A DNA stretch of 7,182 bases from an uncultured Eubacteriales bacterium. Its GTDB lineage: Bacteria > Bacillota_A > Clostridia > Oscillospirales > Oscillospiraceae. Within the stretch, counting starts at the first letter, position 1. Each line of letters starts with the position of its first letter. A program made the translations under genes and the position numbers. Of this stretch, positions 1 to 5,022 are shown in pieces. The notes under the pieces are model-generated. The model did no database searches. It had not been told where the DNA came from and was given only the letters and a program-made list of their open reading frames with translations. Location of the stretch: NCBI GenBank assembly GCA_949747935.1, contig CATKHE010000115.1, forward strand, positions 1-7,182, in the 5' to 3' direction.

Positions 1-1
1 C

Positions 2-493
2 ATTGACACGGTGTTTCCATTTGATAATGAGTATGGTCATACCGGCACCCTATTAGAATACCGCCCGCTGTCTGCCCAGCCCGCCACGCCCGAACAGCCT
101 GAGCAGCCCGACCAGCCCGCTGTTCCCGACGCCCCGGGCACCTACACCGTGAAGAGGGGCGACACCTGGGGCTCCATCTGTACCAACTTCTACGGCACCA
201 ACGCCCAGCGGTACGCCCTGATGAACGCCAACAAGAATGTGAAACTGAAAGAGGGAACGGTCATCACTCTGCCTGAGAAGCTGGGCAAGGACACCCTAAT
301 CCCCGCCCCCGCCGCAGCTGAGGGCGAGAAGCTGTACACCGTCAAAGCCGGGGACACTCTGGGCAAGATCGCCGCCGCCGAGTACGGCAGGGCCGGCGAG
401 TACCAGGCCATCTTTGAGCGCAATGCCGACCGGCTGAAAAACGCCAACACCATCTACGAGGGTCAGGTCATCGTCCTGCCCGCCAGGAAATAA
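2..493 (+). CDS. C-terminal part of a protein with two LysM domains (5' end outside window)
   Basis: The frame is open back to the window edge and no RBS precedes the GTG at 11, so I read this as the 3' part of a longer gene. Numbering from that GTG, residues 1-20 are an unrecognised segment and 21-42 are a linker rich in Pro, Gln, Glu and Ala. The first LysM domain spans about 44-88 (starts TYTVKRGDTW, ends VITLP). The second spans about 109-157 (starts LYTVKAGDTL, ends VIVLP). LysM domains bind N-acetylglucosamine in peptidoglycan or chitin, so the product is probably attached to the cell wall or the spore cortex. The catalytic or structural part lies upstream and cannot be identified here. 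It is the only plus-strand gene in the window and is followed by two hairpin terminators. The LysM call is confident; the overall function is unknown. Confidence 0.85.
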   Translation: MDTVFPFDNEYGHTGTLLEYRPLSAQPATPEQPEQPDQPAVPDAPGTYTVKRGDTWGSICTNFYGTNAQRYALMNANKNVKLKEGTVITLPEKLGKDTLIPAPAAAEGEKLYTVKAGDTLGKIAAAEYGRAGEYQAIFERNADRLKNANTIYEGQVIVLPARK

Positions 494-501
494 AACAGAT
501 C

Positions 502-537
502 AGCGGCGGAGGCAGCAATGCCCTCCGCCGCTTTCCT
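502..537 (+). terminator. Hairpin after the LysM gene, first of two
   Basis: An 11-bp perfect stem pairs 502-512 with 522-532, closing a 9-base loop. It is followed by TTTCCT, a short and interrupted T-run. It begins 8 bases after the LysM stop codon. The stem is strong but the T-tract is poor, so it probably works together with the next hairpin. Confidence 0.6.
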
Positions 538-545
538 GCGGACCG

Positions 546-568
546 CCCCCGGCTGTGCCGGGGGTTTT
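546..568 (+). terminator. Second intrinsic terminator after the LysM gene
   Basis: A GC-only 8-bp stem pairs 546-553 with 557-564 around a TGT loop and is followed directly by TTTT (565-568). It is a classical rho-independent shape in plus-strand orientation, tandem with the hairpin at 502-532, and would end transcription of the LysM gene before it meets the convergent minus-strand transcript. Confidence 0.7.
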
Positions 569-576
569 CGTCCGCC

Positions 577-611
577 AAAAACAGGGACGCGGAGAACTTT
601 CTCCGCGTCCC
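577..611 (-). terminator. Intrinsic terminator of the minus-strand Cys-rich gene / rex block
   Basis: A perfect stem pairs 584-594 with 601-611 (11 bp, with a further A-T pair possible at 595-600). Read on the minus strand it is followed by TG and then five T residues (581-577). It lies 16 bases past the stop of the small cysteine-rich gene. No comparable terminator is seen further upstream, so it may serve the whole rex, SLH and miniprotein block. The plus-strand flank has no T-run, so it is directional. Confidence 0.8.
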
Positions 612-627
612 CGCCGGTTTACTCCGC

Positions 628-774
628 TCAGCAGCCGCAGCCGTTGTTGCAGCCGCAGTTGTTGTTGCAGCAGCAGTTGTTGCTGCCGCTGCCGCAGCAG
701 CAGAACAGGATGATGATCAGAATGATGATCCACAGGCAGCCTCCGCCGCCCCAACCGTTATTGCAGCACCCCAT
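628..774 (-). CDS. Small cysteine/asparagine/glycine-rich protein with one hydrophobic segment
   Basis: This is a 48-codon gene starting at ATG 774 and ending in TGA at 630-628. A near-perfect Shine-Dalgarno AGGAGG (788-783) lies 8 bases upstream and a strong terminator follows, which argues for a real gene. The product starts MGCCNN, then a Gly-rich stretch (about 7-12). A strongly hydrophobic segment follows (about 14-24: Leu, Trp, then Ile and Leu), and then a Cys/Asn/Gly tail with two CCC triplets and CGC and CGC motifs. I count 13 cysteines in 48 residues. The hydrophobic part could anchor it in a membrane, with the tail as a disulfide network or metal-binding patch. Its short Gly-rich plus hydrophobic layout recalls the YjcZ-type small sporulation proteins, but those lack this cysteine load, so I do not assign that family. 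A spore-coat or envelope role is inferred from a sigma-K-like promoter; the function is unknown. Confidence 0.8.
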   Translation of the reverse strand: MGCCNNGWGGGGCLWIIILIIILFCCCGSGSNNCCCNNNCGCNNGCGC

Positions 775-782
775 GACGAGTA

Positions 783-788
783 CCTCCT
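783..788 (-). promoter_or_regulatory. Strong RBS (AGGAGG) of the cysteine-rich miniprotein
   Basis: The minus strand reads TAGGAGGTA with an 8-base spacer to the ATG at 774. This is the main non-compositional evidence that the short, low-complexity frame is translated. It also fixes the start, because no other ATG, GTG or TTG in frame is so placed. Confidence 0.8.
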
Positions 789-830
789 ACATATGAAAGT
801 TTTAAGAGGGCTGTTTGCCGCTCTCAATTC

Positions 831-858
831 TATCATATGGCCCGGAAGTAAAATGGGT
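831..858 (-). promoter_or_regulatory. Possible sigma-K-type sporulation promoter
   Basis: The minus strand carries CATATGATA (839-831), which fits the sigma-K -10 pattern CATAnnnTA. An AC dinucleotide at 858-857 lies 17 bases upstream, close to the usual position of the short sigma-K -35 AC. It would give a leader of roughly 50 bases before the cysteine-rich ORF. No sigma-A -35 at a normal distance was found; TATGAT inside the box is a fair sigma-A -10, but TTGTGA upstream is too far. A sigma-E -35 does not fit either. The motif is short and degenerate, so this is a suggestion only. Confidence 0.35.
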
Positions 859-867
859 TCTTCCCTC

Positions 868-1959
868 TCACAAAATTTTTTCCCGGAAGGACCGCAGCAT
901 GGTGGCCATTTCAGCACGGGTGGCGCTGCGCTGGGGCTCCAGCGTCAGCGTGCTGCCGTTGGACACGCCGCCGACAATCCCCTGGGATACCGCCCAGGTC
1001 ATAGCGGGCCGGGCCCAGCCGCTCACCCGCTCCTGATCCGCAAAGCGGGAGAGGTCAGCCTGCTCCTCCACATTCAGTCCCAGATGGCCGGCCGCATAGT
1101 TATACATCATTACAACGGCCTGTTCCCGGGTAATCTGTCCCTCCGGATTGAACAGCCCGTCCCCCACGCCGGAGGCAATTCCCACGGAGGCGCTCCAGTT
1201 AATCGCCTGGGCATACCAGGCGCCGTCCGCCACATCCTGGAAGGAACTTCCGCCGCTCACCGCCGGAGAGCCGGCCTGGCGGTAGAGCACCGTCACCAGC
1301 ATGGCGCGGCTCATAGTGGCGTAGGGTGCGAAATGGTTGGCGTCCATGCCGGAAAACAGACCATTCTCATAGGCGTAGCCCACTGTATCATAAAACCAGT
1401 CGGTCTGGCTCACATCATAAAAGGGGGTGTGCTGTTTTTTTCCGTTGGACGGGGTAAACCCGCCCTGAACGCCCAGCAGCGCCTCTCCGGAACGAATAAC
1501 GACGCTGGCGGCGGTGTCCTCGCCTACCAGATAGCGATGGTTGGCGGTCAGCGCCGCCCCCGAGTCCACCTCTGCCCCGGCGGTGACGTCCACCACCGCG
1601 CCGCTGTGGGTCACCGCGGCGGAGCCGGCCAGCATCACGAAACTGGAACCGGTGGGCAGCGCAATCGTCTGCCCGTCTGTCCAGGTGCGCTGGCCCAGCG
1701 TGCCGCTGTAGCTGCCTGAGCCGCCGCTCCCCCCAGATATCCCTTCCCGGGCCGCGTCCAGCTGGGCCATCCCATTGTCATAAGTCCCTTGCAGGGTCTC
1801 CCCGGCTACCGCTTCCCCCGTCTGGACGGCCTTGGGAAAAAAGGTGTCCCGCAGATAGTTCAAGGAAATCAGGCTGTCGTCTGACGAAGCGGCATAAACC
1901 CCCGCCGCCAGCAGAGCCAGCACCAGAACGGTCCCCAGGGGACACAGATATTTTTTCAT
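868..1959 (-). CDS. Secreted protein with three SLH domains
   Basis: The 363-residue product begins with a Sec-type signal peptide: MKKYL, a hydrophobic core at about 8-20, and a likely cleavage after VYA (about 23). Residues 27-165 form an N-terminal module containing SLISLNYLRDTFFPK, a Gly/Ser linker (75-87) and a beta-rich segment with VVDVTAGAEV and NHRYLVGEDT. Three SLH repeats follow at about 180-226, 240-289 and 306-358. Each has the F/W-rich start and the x-x-x-R-x-x-x-x-x-M/L-type end (MSRAMLVTVLYR, ITREQAVVMMYNY, ATRAEMATMLRSF). SLH triplets bind pyruvylated secondary cell-wall polymers, so the protein is probably anchored on the cell surface. Its ATG overlaps the rex stop as ATGA, and AGGAGG sits 7 bases before the start, indicating translational coupling with rex. 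The ligand or function of the N-terminal module is unknown. A structural or adhesive envelope role is inference. Confidence 0.92.
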   Translation of the reverse strand: MKKYLCPLGTVLVLALLAAGVYAASSDDSLISLNYLRDTFFPKAVQTGEAVAGETLQGTYDNGMAQLDAAREGISGGSGGSGSYSGTLGQRTWTDGQTIALPTGSSFVMLAGSAAVTHSGAVVDVTAGAEVDSGAALTANHRYLVGEDTAASVVIRSGEALLGVQGGFTPSNGKKQHTPFYDVSQTDWFYDTVGYAYENGLFSGMDANHFAPYATMSRAMLVTVLYRQAGSPAVSGGSSFQDVADGAWYAQAINWSASVGIASGVGDGLFNPEGQITREQAVVMMYNYAAGHLGLNVEEQADLSRFADQERVSGWARPAMTWAVSQGIVGGVSNGSTLTLEPQRSATRAEMATMLRSFREKIL

Positions 1960-2612
1960 GGGTCTTCCTCCTCGGGTTTCTCTCTCTGAGAGATCATATA
2001 GCTCAGCGCCAGCAGACTGTCGGAAAAATGGACGGATTCCACCACCACCTCCGGCCTGATACAGGTGATCTCACAGTTCGTAAAATTCCAAATGCCCTTC
2101 ACGCCGGCGCCGGCCAGCCGGTCTCCCATTTTCTGGGCGGCGGCGATGGGCACCGTCAGCAGTCCAACATCCACCTCCCGGGAGGCCATAAAGTCCTCCA
2201 GCCGGTCCGCGTGGTAGACCGGTACGCCGGCAATCTGTGTGCCCACTACCGCCGGGCTGACGTCAAAAGCGGCCAGGAGCTGAAAGCCGTTTCCGGAAAA
2301 GCGGAAATTCTGGATGATAGCCCGGCCCAGATTGCCCGTGCCCAGCACAATCAGCGTATGTCCCCGGCTGATGCCCAGGATCTCGCCGATCTCCTCCTTC
2401 AGGCTGTCCACCTTATAGCCATAGCCCTGCTGTCCGAATCCGCCAAAGCAGAACAGGTCCTGCCGGATCTGGGAGGCCGTCAGCCCCATGGACTTCCCCA
2501 GCGCACCGGAGGAAATGCGCACCACTCCGCTCTCCTGAAGCTCAGACAGATGACGGTAATACCGGGGCAGACGGCGGATCACCGCAGTGGATACCTTCGT
2601 GTTTCGTTTCAT
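1956..2612 (-). CDS. rex: Redox-sensing transcriptional repressor Rex
   Basis: Rex is a dimeric cytosolic repressor that senses the NADH/NAD+ ratio and controls fermentation and respiration genes. The 218 residues match the family length and layout. The N-terminal winged helix (about 10-75) includes LGKSMGLTASQIRQDL (helix-turn-helix, about 38-53), followed by the FGGFGQQGYGY wing. A Rossmann NAD(H) domain follows with the G-T-G-N-L-G nucleotide-binding loop at 91-96. The C-terminal family motifs include VPIAAAQ (154-160) and GVKGIWNFTNCEI (170-182). ATG 2612 has AAGGAG at 2625-2620, 7 bases upstream. A sigma-A promoter lies 52 bases before the start. No copy of the classical Rex operator (TTGTTAA-N4-TTAACAA) is visible in the 89 bases between sigE and rex, so autoregulation is not supported here. 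The gene overlaps the following SLH gene by 4 bases. Confidence 0.96.
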   Translation of the reverse strand: MKRNTKVSTAVIRRLPRYYRHLSELQESGVVRISSGALGKSMGLTASQIRQDLFCFGGFGQQGYGYKVDSLKEEIGEILGISRGHTLIVLGTGNLGRAIIQNFRFSGNGFQLLAAFDVSPAVVGTQIAGVPVYHADRLEDFMASREVDVGLLTVPIAAAQKMGDRLAGAGVKGIWNFTNCEITCIRPEVVVESVHFSDSLLALSYMISQREKPEEEDP

Positions 2613-2640
2613 GGGCTCGCTCCTTATCTGTACACCCCCA

Positions 2641-2669
2641 AGTTTACTCTATTTCTCCCCCGCTGTCAA
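2641..2669 (-). promoter_or_regulatory. Sigma-A promoter of rex and the SLH gene
   Basis: On the minus strand a perfect -35 TTGACA (2669-2664) is separated by exactly 17 bases from TAAACT (2646-2641), a 4-of-6 match to TATAAT. Transcription would start near 2634, leaving a leader of about 20 bases with AAGGAG before the rex ATG. It lies between sigE and rex, so rex has a vegetative promoter independent of the sporulation operon. Confidence 0.7.
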
Positions 2670-2701
2670 TTTGTTTTCTCAGGCGGTCCTCCTCCCCTGT
2701 C

Positions 2702-3424
2702 TCACAGCATCTTTACAATTTCCTTTTTCAGCCGGGCAATGATCCGCTTCTCCAGCCGGGAGATATAGGACTGGGATATCCCCAGCTGGTCGGCTACCTC
2801 CTTCTGGGTACACTCCCGCCGGCCGTCCAGGCCGAAGCGCAGGGTAATGATGTGCCGCTCCCGCTCGTCCAGCCGGTCCATTGCCTGGCGGAGGAGCTGA
2901 CGGTCCACATCCGCCTCCAGGGGCTGAACCACCAGGTCTTCGTCAGTCCCCAGCACGTCGGACAGCAGCAGCTCGTTTCCGTCCCAGTCGGTGTTCAGCG
3001 GCTCGTCAAAGGATAGCTCCGTCTTCTGGTTGGCTGTCTTGCGCAGATACATCAGAATTTCGTTCTCAATGCACCGGCTGGCGTAGGTCGCCAGCTTAAT
3101 GGACTTGGCGGGCTGATAGGTGCCCACCGCCTTAATCAGACCGATGGTCCCAATAGAGATCAGATCCTCAATATTGATCCCGGTGTTCTCAAACCGGCGG
3201 GCGATATAGGCCACCAGCCGCAGATTGTGCTCAATCAGCAGATTCCGGGCCTCTGTGTCCCCCTCCTCCATACGGATGATCAGCTGGGCTTCCTCCTCCC
3301 GCTTCAGTGGGACGGGCAGCGTATCGCTGCCGCCGATATACATGATTTTGCCGGGCAAAGCCAGCCCCAGACGGGCAAGAAGTGCGGAAACTTTTTCTTG
3401 TAATTTTATGTAAGCTGTTTTCAC
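2702..3424 (-). CDS. sigE: Pro-sigma-E, early mother-cell sporulation sigma factor
   Basis: Sigma-E directs mother-cell transcription after asymmetric division. The 240-residue product has a hydrophobic/basic pro-segment (about 1-28, rich in Leu, Ala and Lys) ahead of the conserved [10 protein letters not shown], near where SpoIIGA would cleave. Region 2 follows ([34 protein letters not shown], split here as two blocks at about 67-86 and 87-100), including the core-binding and -10-recognition helices [18 protein letters not shown]. The central [20 protein letters not shown] is a sigma-E hallmark. Region 4 ends with the -35-binding helix-turn-helix [21 protein letters not shown] chose GTG 3424 because AGAGG (3437-3433) lies 8 bases upstream. 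The in-frame GTG at 3433 would lie inside that RBS. It follows spoIIGA after 16 bases. No sigG follows, unlike many spore formers, and no clear terminator separates it from rex. Confidence 0.95.
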   Translation of the reverse strand: MKTAYIKLQEKVSALLARLGLALPGKIMYIGGSDTLPVPLKREEEAQLIIRMEEGDTEARNLLIEHNLRLVAYIARRFENTGINIEDLISIGTIGLIKAVGTYQPAKSIKLATYASRCIENEILMYLRKTANQKTELSFDEPLNTDWDGNELLLSDVLGTDEDLVVQPLEADVDRQLLRQAMDRLDERERHIITLRFGLDGRRECTQKEVADQLGISQSYISRLEKRIIARLKKEIVKML

Positions 3425-3432
3425 AACGATCA

Positions 3433-3437
3433 CCTCT
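3433..3437 (-). promoter_or_regulatory. RBS that decides the sigE start
   Basis: The minus strand reads AAGAGGTGATCGTT before GTG 3424, giving an AGAGG core with an 8-base spacer. The alternative GTG at 3433 overlaps this core and has no RBS of its own at a proper distance, so the shorter 240-residue product is preferred. Confidence 0.65.
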
Positions 3438-3440
3438 TCA

Positions 3441-4304
3441 TCATTCCATCGGGCCGATCAAAGCCTGATATCCCCCTCCGTCGGACACCGGAGTAGGGGA
3501 GAGCGCCACCAGCACAGGGCCCCTTCCCTGTCCGTCCAGCTCCAACTCGTCCGCCCGGACGGCCAGCAGCAGCCCGCGGTCCACCCCCACACTGCGGTAA
3601 GGGAGCAGACGGAACCGGGCGCGCCACTCCCCCGTACCCAGCCGCGTCATGCCGGCGGCGGGGTCCCGCAGGTCGGCCGGGCCGGGCCGGCGCTCCCTGG
3701 GGAACAGCGGAGCGATCCGTTCCCCCTCCGCCACAATCACCGGGCGGCCGGACGCTGGGTCGGTGAGGGTATTGCCTGTGTCCACCAGGGCCGTCAGCTC
3801 CGCCGATCTGCCGCCCAGCCGCAGCCTGGCGGACACCAGCTCCCCACCGGCGGCGCTGTGCCTGGACAGCCGCTGGAGCACCAGGGTGACCACCCCGTAG
3901 CAAACCGCCGCGGATAGCAGCACTACCTTTAGGTCCAGAGCGGAGTAGAACACTCCGCCGCCCAGGGTGAGCCCCGTCCCGCCCATCAGGCCGATGGCCA
4001 CCACCCCGCCCCCCAAGGCACAGGTCAGCGCCGCAAACAGCACGCCCTGTCTCAGAAGGCGGCGGCTGCCCCCGTAGGCGGTCAGGAGCATCAGCACGGC
4101 CGAGCCCACCCGGCACAGGGGGTGGGCGAGAAAGCCCAGCCCCGGCAGAAACAGGGCCACCGCGTATGCTCCTCCAAGGGCCGCTCCCAGGGCAAAACGG
4201 CAACGCCGCAGGGGCTCACCCGCCAGCCTGGCCGAGGCCAGGAGCAACAGGTAGTCCACAACGGCGTTGAGGAGAAATAAAGTGTCAATGTAGATGACCG
4301 TCAC
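3441..4304 (-). CDS. spoIIGA: SpoIIGA, membrane aspartic protease that activates pro-sigma-E
   Basis: SpoIIGA sits in the sporulation septum and removes the pro-sequence of sigma-E. The 287-residue product has an N-terminal membrane half with about five hydrophobic helices (roughly 4-26, 36-56, 60-78, 86-107 and 124-145) and a soluble C-terminal protease half. The single catalytic motif of the family is present as [10 protein letters not shown], with Asp at 175. The N-terminus [19 protein letters not shown] is typical of the family. I chose GTG 4304 because AGAGGGG (4317-4311) lies 6 bases upstream and because the TATAAT box at 4336-4331 would start the mRNA near 4324. The earlier in-frame GTG at 4325 would thus be at the transcript's first base. 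It stands directly before its substrate gene sigE, the conserved spoIIG arrangement. The C-terminus (about 200-230) is rich in Arg, Pro and Gly, reflecting high GC. Confidence 0.93.
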   Translation of the reverse strand: MTVIYIDTLFLLNAVVDYLLLLASARLAGEPLRRCRFALGAALGGAYAVALFLPGLGFLAHPLCRVGSAVLMLLTAYGGSRRLLRQGVLFAALTCALGGGVVAIGLMGGTGLTLGGGVFYSALDLKVVLLSAAVCYGVVTLVLQRLSRHSAAGGELVSARLRLGGRSAELTALVDTGNTLTDPASGRPVIVAEGERIAPLFPRERRPGPADLRDPAAGMTRLGTGEWRARFRLLPYRSVGVDRGLLLAVRADELELDGQGRGPVLVALSPTPVSDGGGYQALIGPME

Positions 4305-4310
4305 AGCTAT

Positions 4311-4317
4311 CCCCTCT
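4311..4317 (-). promoter_or_regulatory. RBS that decides the spoIIGA start
   Basis: AGAGGGG on the minus strand lies 6 bases before GTG 4304. It makes the product begin with [10 protein letters not shown], as in the family, and rules out seven extra residues from GTG 4325. Confidence 0.65.
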
Positions 4318-4330
4318 TTCGGCACGTCCT

Positions 4331-4365
4331 ATTATAGGGGCTTGGACGGGAAAAAGAGGTCACAA
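4331..4365 (-). promoter_or_regulatory. Putative Spo0A-type spoIIGA-sigE promoter with long spacer
   Basis: A perfect -10 TATAAT is at 4336-4331. No usable -35 occurs at 17 bases. The nearest is TTGTGA (4365-4360) with a 23-base spacer, or TGTGAC (4364-4359) with 22. In Bacillus subtilis the spoIIG promoter is a sigma-A promoter with a 22-base spacer that needs Spo0A-P, so the layout here looks homologous. Further upstream, GGACGAA on the plus strand (4382-4388) matches 6 of 7 positions of the 0A box TGnCGAA, at about -60. The -10 is convincing; the Spo0A control is inference. Confidence 0.5.
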
Positions 4366-4392
4366 TTTTGATGGCGCTTTGGGACGAATTCT

Positions 4393-4419
4393 GTCCGCCG
4401 GCGGGGCCGCCGGACGGAC
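4393..4419 (-). repeat. GC-rich inverted repeat abutting the rnmV stop codon
   Basis: Plus-strand GTCCG-CCGGCGG (4393-4404) is complementary to CCGCCGG-A-CGGAC (4407-4419) with one bulged A. The arms are almost adjacent, so the inner pairs would open and roughly 10 bp would form. No T-run follows on either strand, so it is not a typical intrinsic terminator. It may stabilise the 3' end of the comEC-rnmV mRNA or assist termination. Confidence 0.4.
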
Positions 4420-5012
4420 TACACATGTTTTAACAGCTCCTCCGCCTCCGCCCGGCTGTAGCAGCCATTCAAAACGGCCAGCAGGGCGTTGGCGGACATA
4501 TGCTCTGGCAGCTCCAAGGCCTTCAGAAGAGCCTGCCGCTTCGCGGCGCTGTCCGGCCCTCCGGACAGTCCGGCGGCGAAGAGGTCGGCCTTGGTGAGGG
4601 CCGGACCGCCGCGGCGCTCCGGGGCGCTCTCCTCTAAAAAGGCAGCTCCCGCCCGGCGGAGGACCGCCTCCAGCACCTGGGGCGGCATTCCCTCCACTCC
4701 CAGCTTGCCCTCCTTCCCGACCTTGCGTTTCCGGCGCTCCTTGCCGTAGACGTCCGGGATATAGGCGTGCTTCAGAAATTCGGCGGGAATCACGCCCTTG
4801 ATGCGGTTCCGGATGACGAAGCCCGCCCCGTCGGAGTCGGTGAGGACGATCAGGCCCCGCCGCCTGGCCGCCCGCTCCAGGAGGGCCATTTTTTCCGGGT
4901 CCTTGAAGATTTGAAAGCCCCCTGTCTCCAGAATCAGCGTGTCTACCACTTGGGACAGGGTGTTTTTGTCGTACCGGCCCTCCACCACGATGGCCTCTCG
5001 GATGTGAAGCAT
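4419..5012 (-). CDS. rnmV: Ribonuclease M5 (5S rRNA maturation, Toprim family)
   Basis: RNase M5 makes the double cut that matures 5S rRNA from its precursor in Firmicutes. The 197-residue product has an N-terminal Toprim domain with the catalytic Glu in IVVEGRYDKNT (Glu 11) and the metal-binding Asp pair in VLTDSDGAG (Asp 59 and Asp 61). A basic segment, KERRKRKVGKEGKLGVEGM (about 91-109), corresponds to the family's K-R-G-GVEH region. The C-terminal part contains LTKADLFAAGLSGGP (139-153), matching the S-A-E-D-L-x-x-A-G-L-x-G-G-P motif of RnmV. ATG 5012 is preceded by GGAGG with a 5-base spacer and lies 10 bases after the holA stop, so the two genes are surely one transcript. It is slightly longer than the Bacillus enzyme (about 186). 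Confidence 0.92.
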   Translation of the reverse strand: MLHIREAIVVEGRYDKNTLSQVVDTLILETGGFQIFKDPEKMALLERAARRRGLIVLTDSDGAGFVIRNRIKGVIPAEFLKHAYIPDVYGKERRKRKVGKEGKLGVEGMPPQVLEAVLRRAGAAFLEESAPERRGGPALTKADLFAAGLSGGPDSAAKRQALLKALELPEHMSANALLAVLNGCYSRAEAEELLKHV

Positions 5013-5022
5013 GCTCTCCTCC

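Noticed and set aside
637..715. Triplet-like repeats (cag/ttg runs) as a microsatellite or CRISPR-like repeat
   Set aside because: They are explained by Cys and Asn codons in the miniprotein. There are no regular repeat-spacer units.
500..754. 84-codon minus-strand frame rich in Gln and Leu over the Cys-rich gene
   Set aside because: Its start is inside the gene called at 774-628 and it runs through the terminator hairpin. The Gln/Leu repeats are the frame-shifted reading of TGC/AAC triplets.
790..795. Second CATATG box just upstream of the miniprotein RBS as another -10
   Set aside because: It abuts the Shine-Dalgarno sequence, so a transcript starting from it would leave no room for the RBS.
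841..889. Direct repeat CCCGGAAG at 841-848 and 882-889
   Set aside because: Only 8 bases, one copy lies inside the SLH coding end, and there is no symmetry or partner. Chance is likely in GC-rich DNA.
793..1719. Long plus-strand open frame opposite the SLH gene
   Set aside because: It lies wholly antisense to a gene with clear SLH domains, has no RBS and a His/Gly/Arg-rich composition typical of a GC-rich shadow frame.
2613..2701. Rex operator before rex
   Set aside because: No TTGTTAA-N4-TTAACAA or close variant is present on either strand of this interval.
3430..4203. 257-codon minus-strand frame overlapping spoIIGA in another frame
   Set aside because: It is Gly/Arg/Pro-rich with no domain, whereas the overlapping SpoIIGA frame has the DTGN motif, the membrane helices and a proper RBS.
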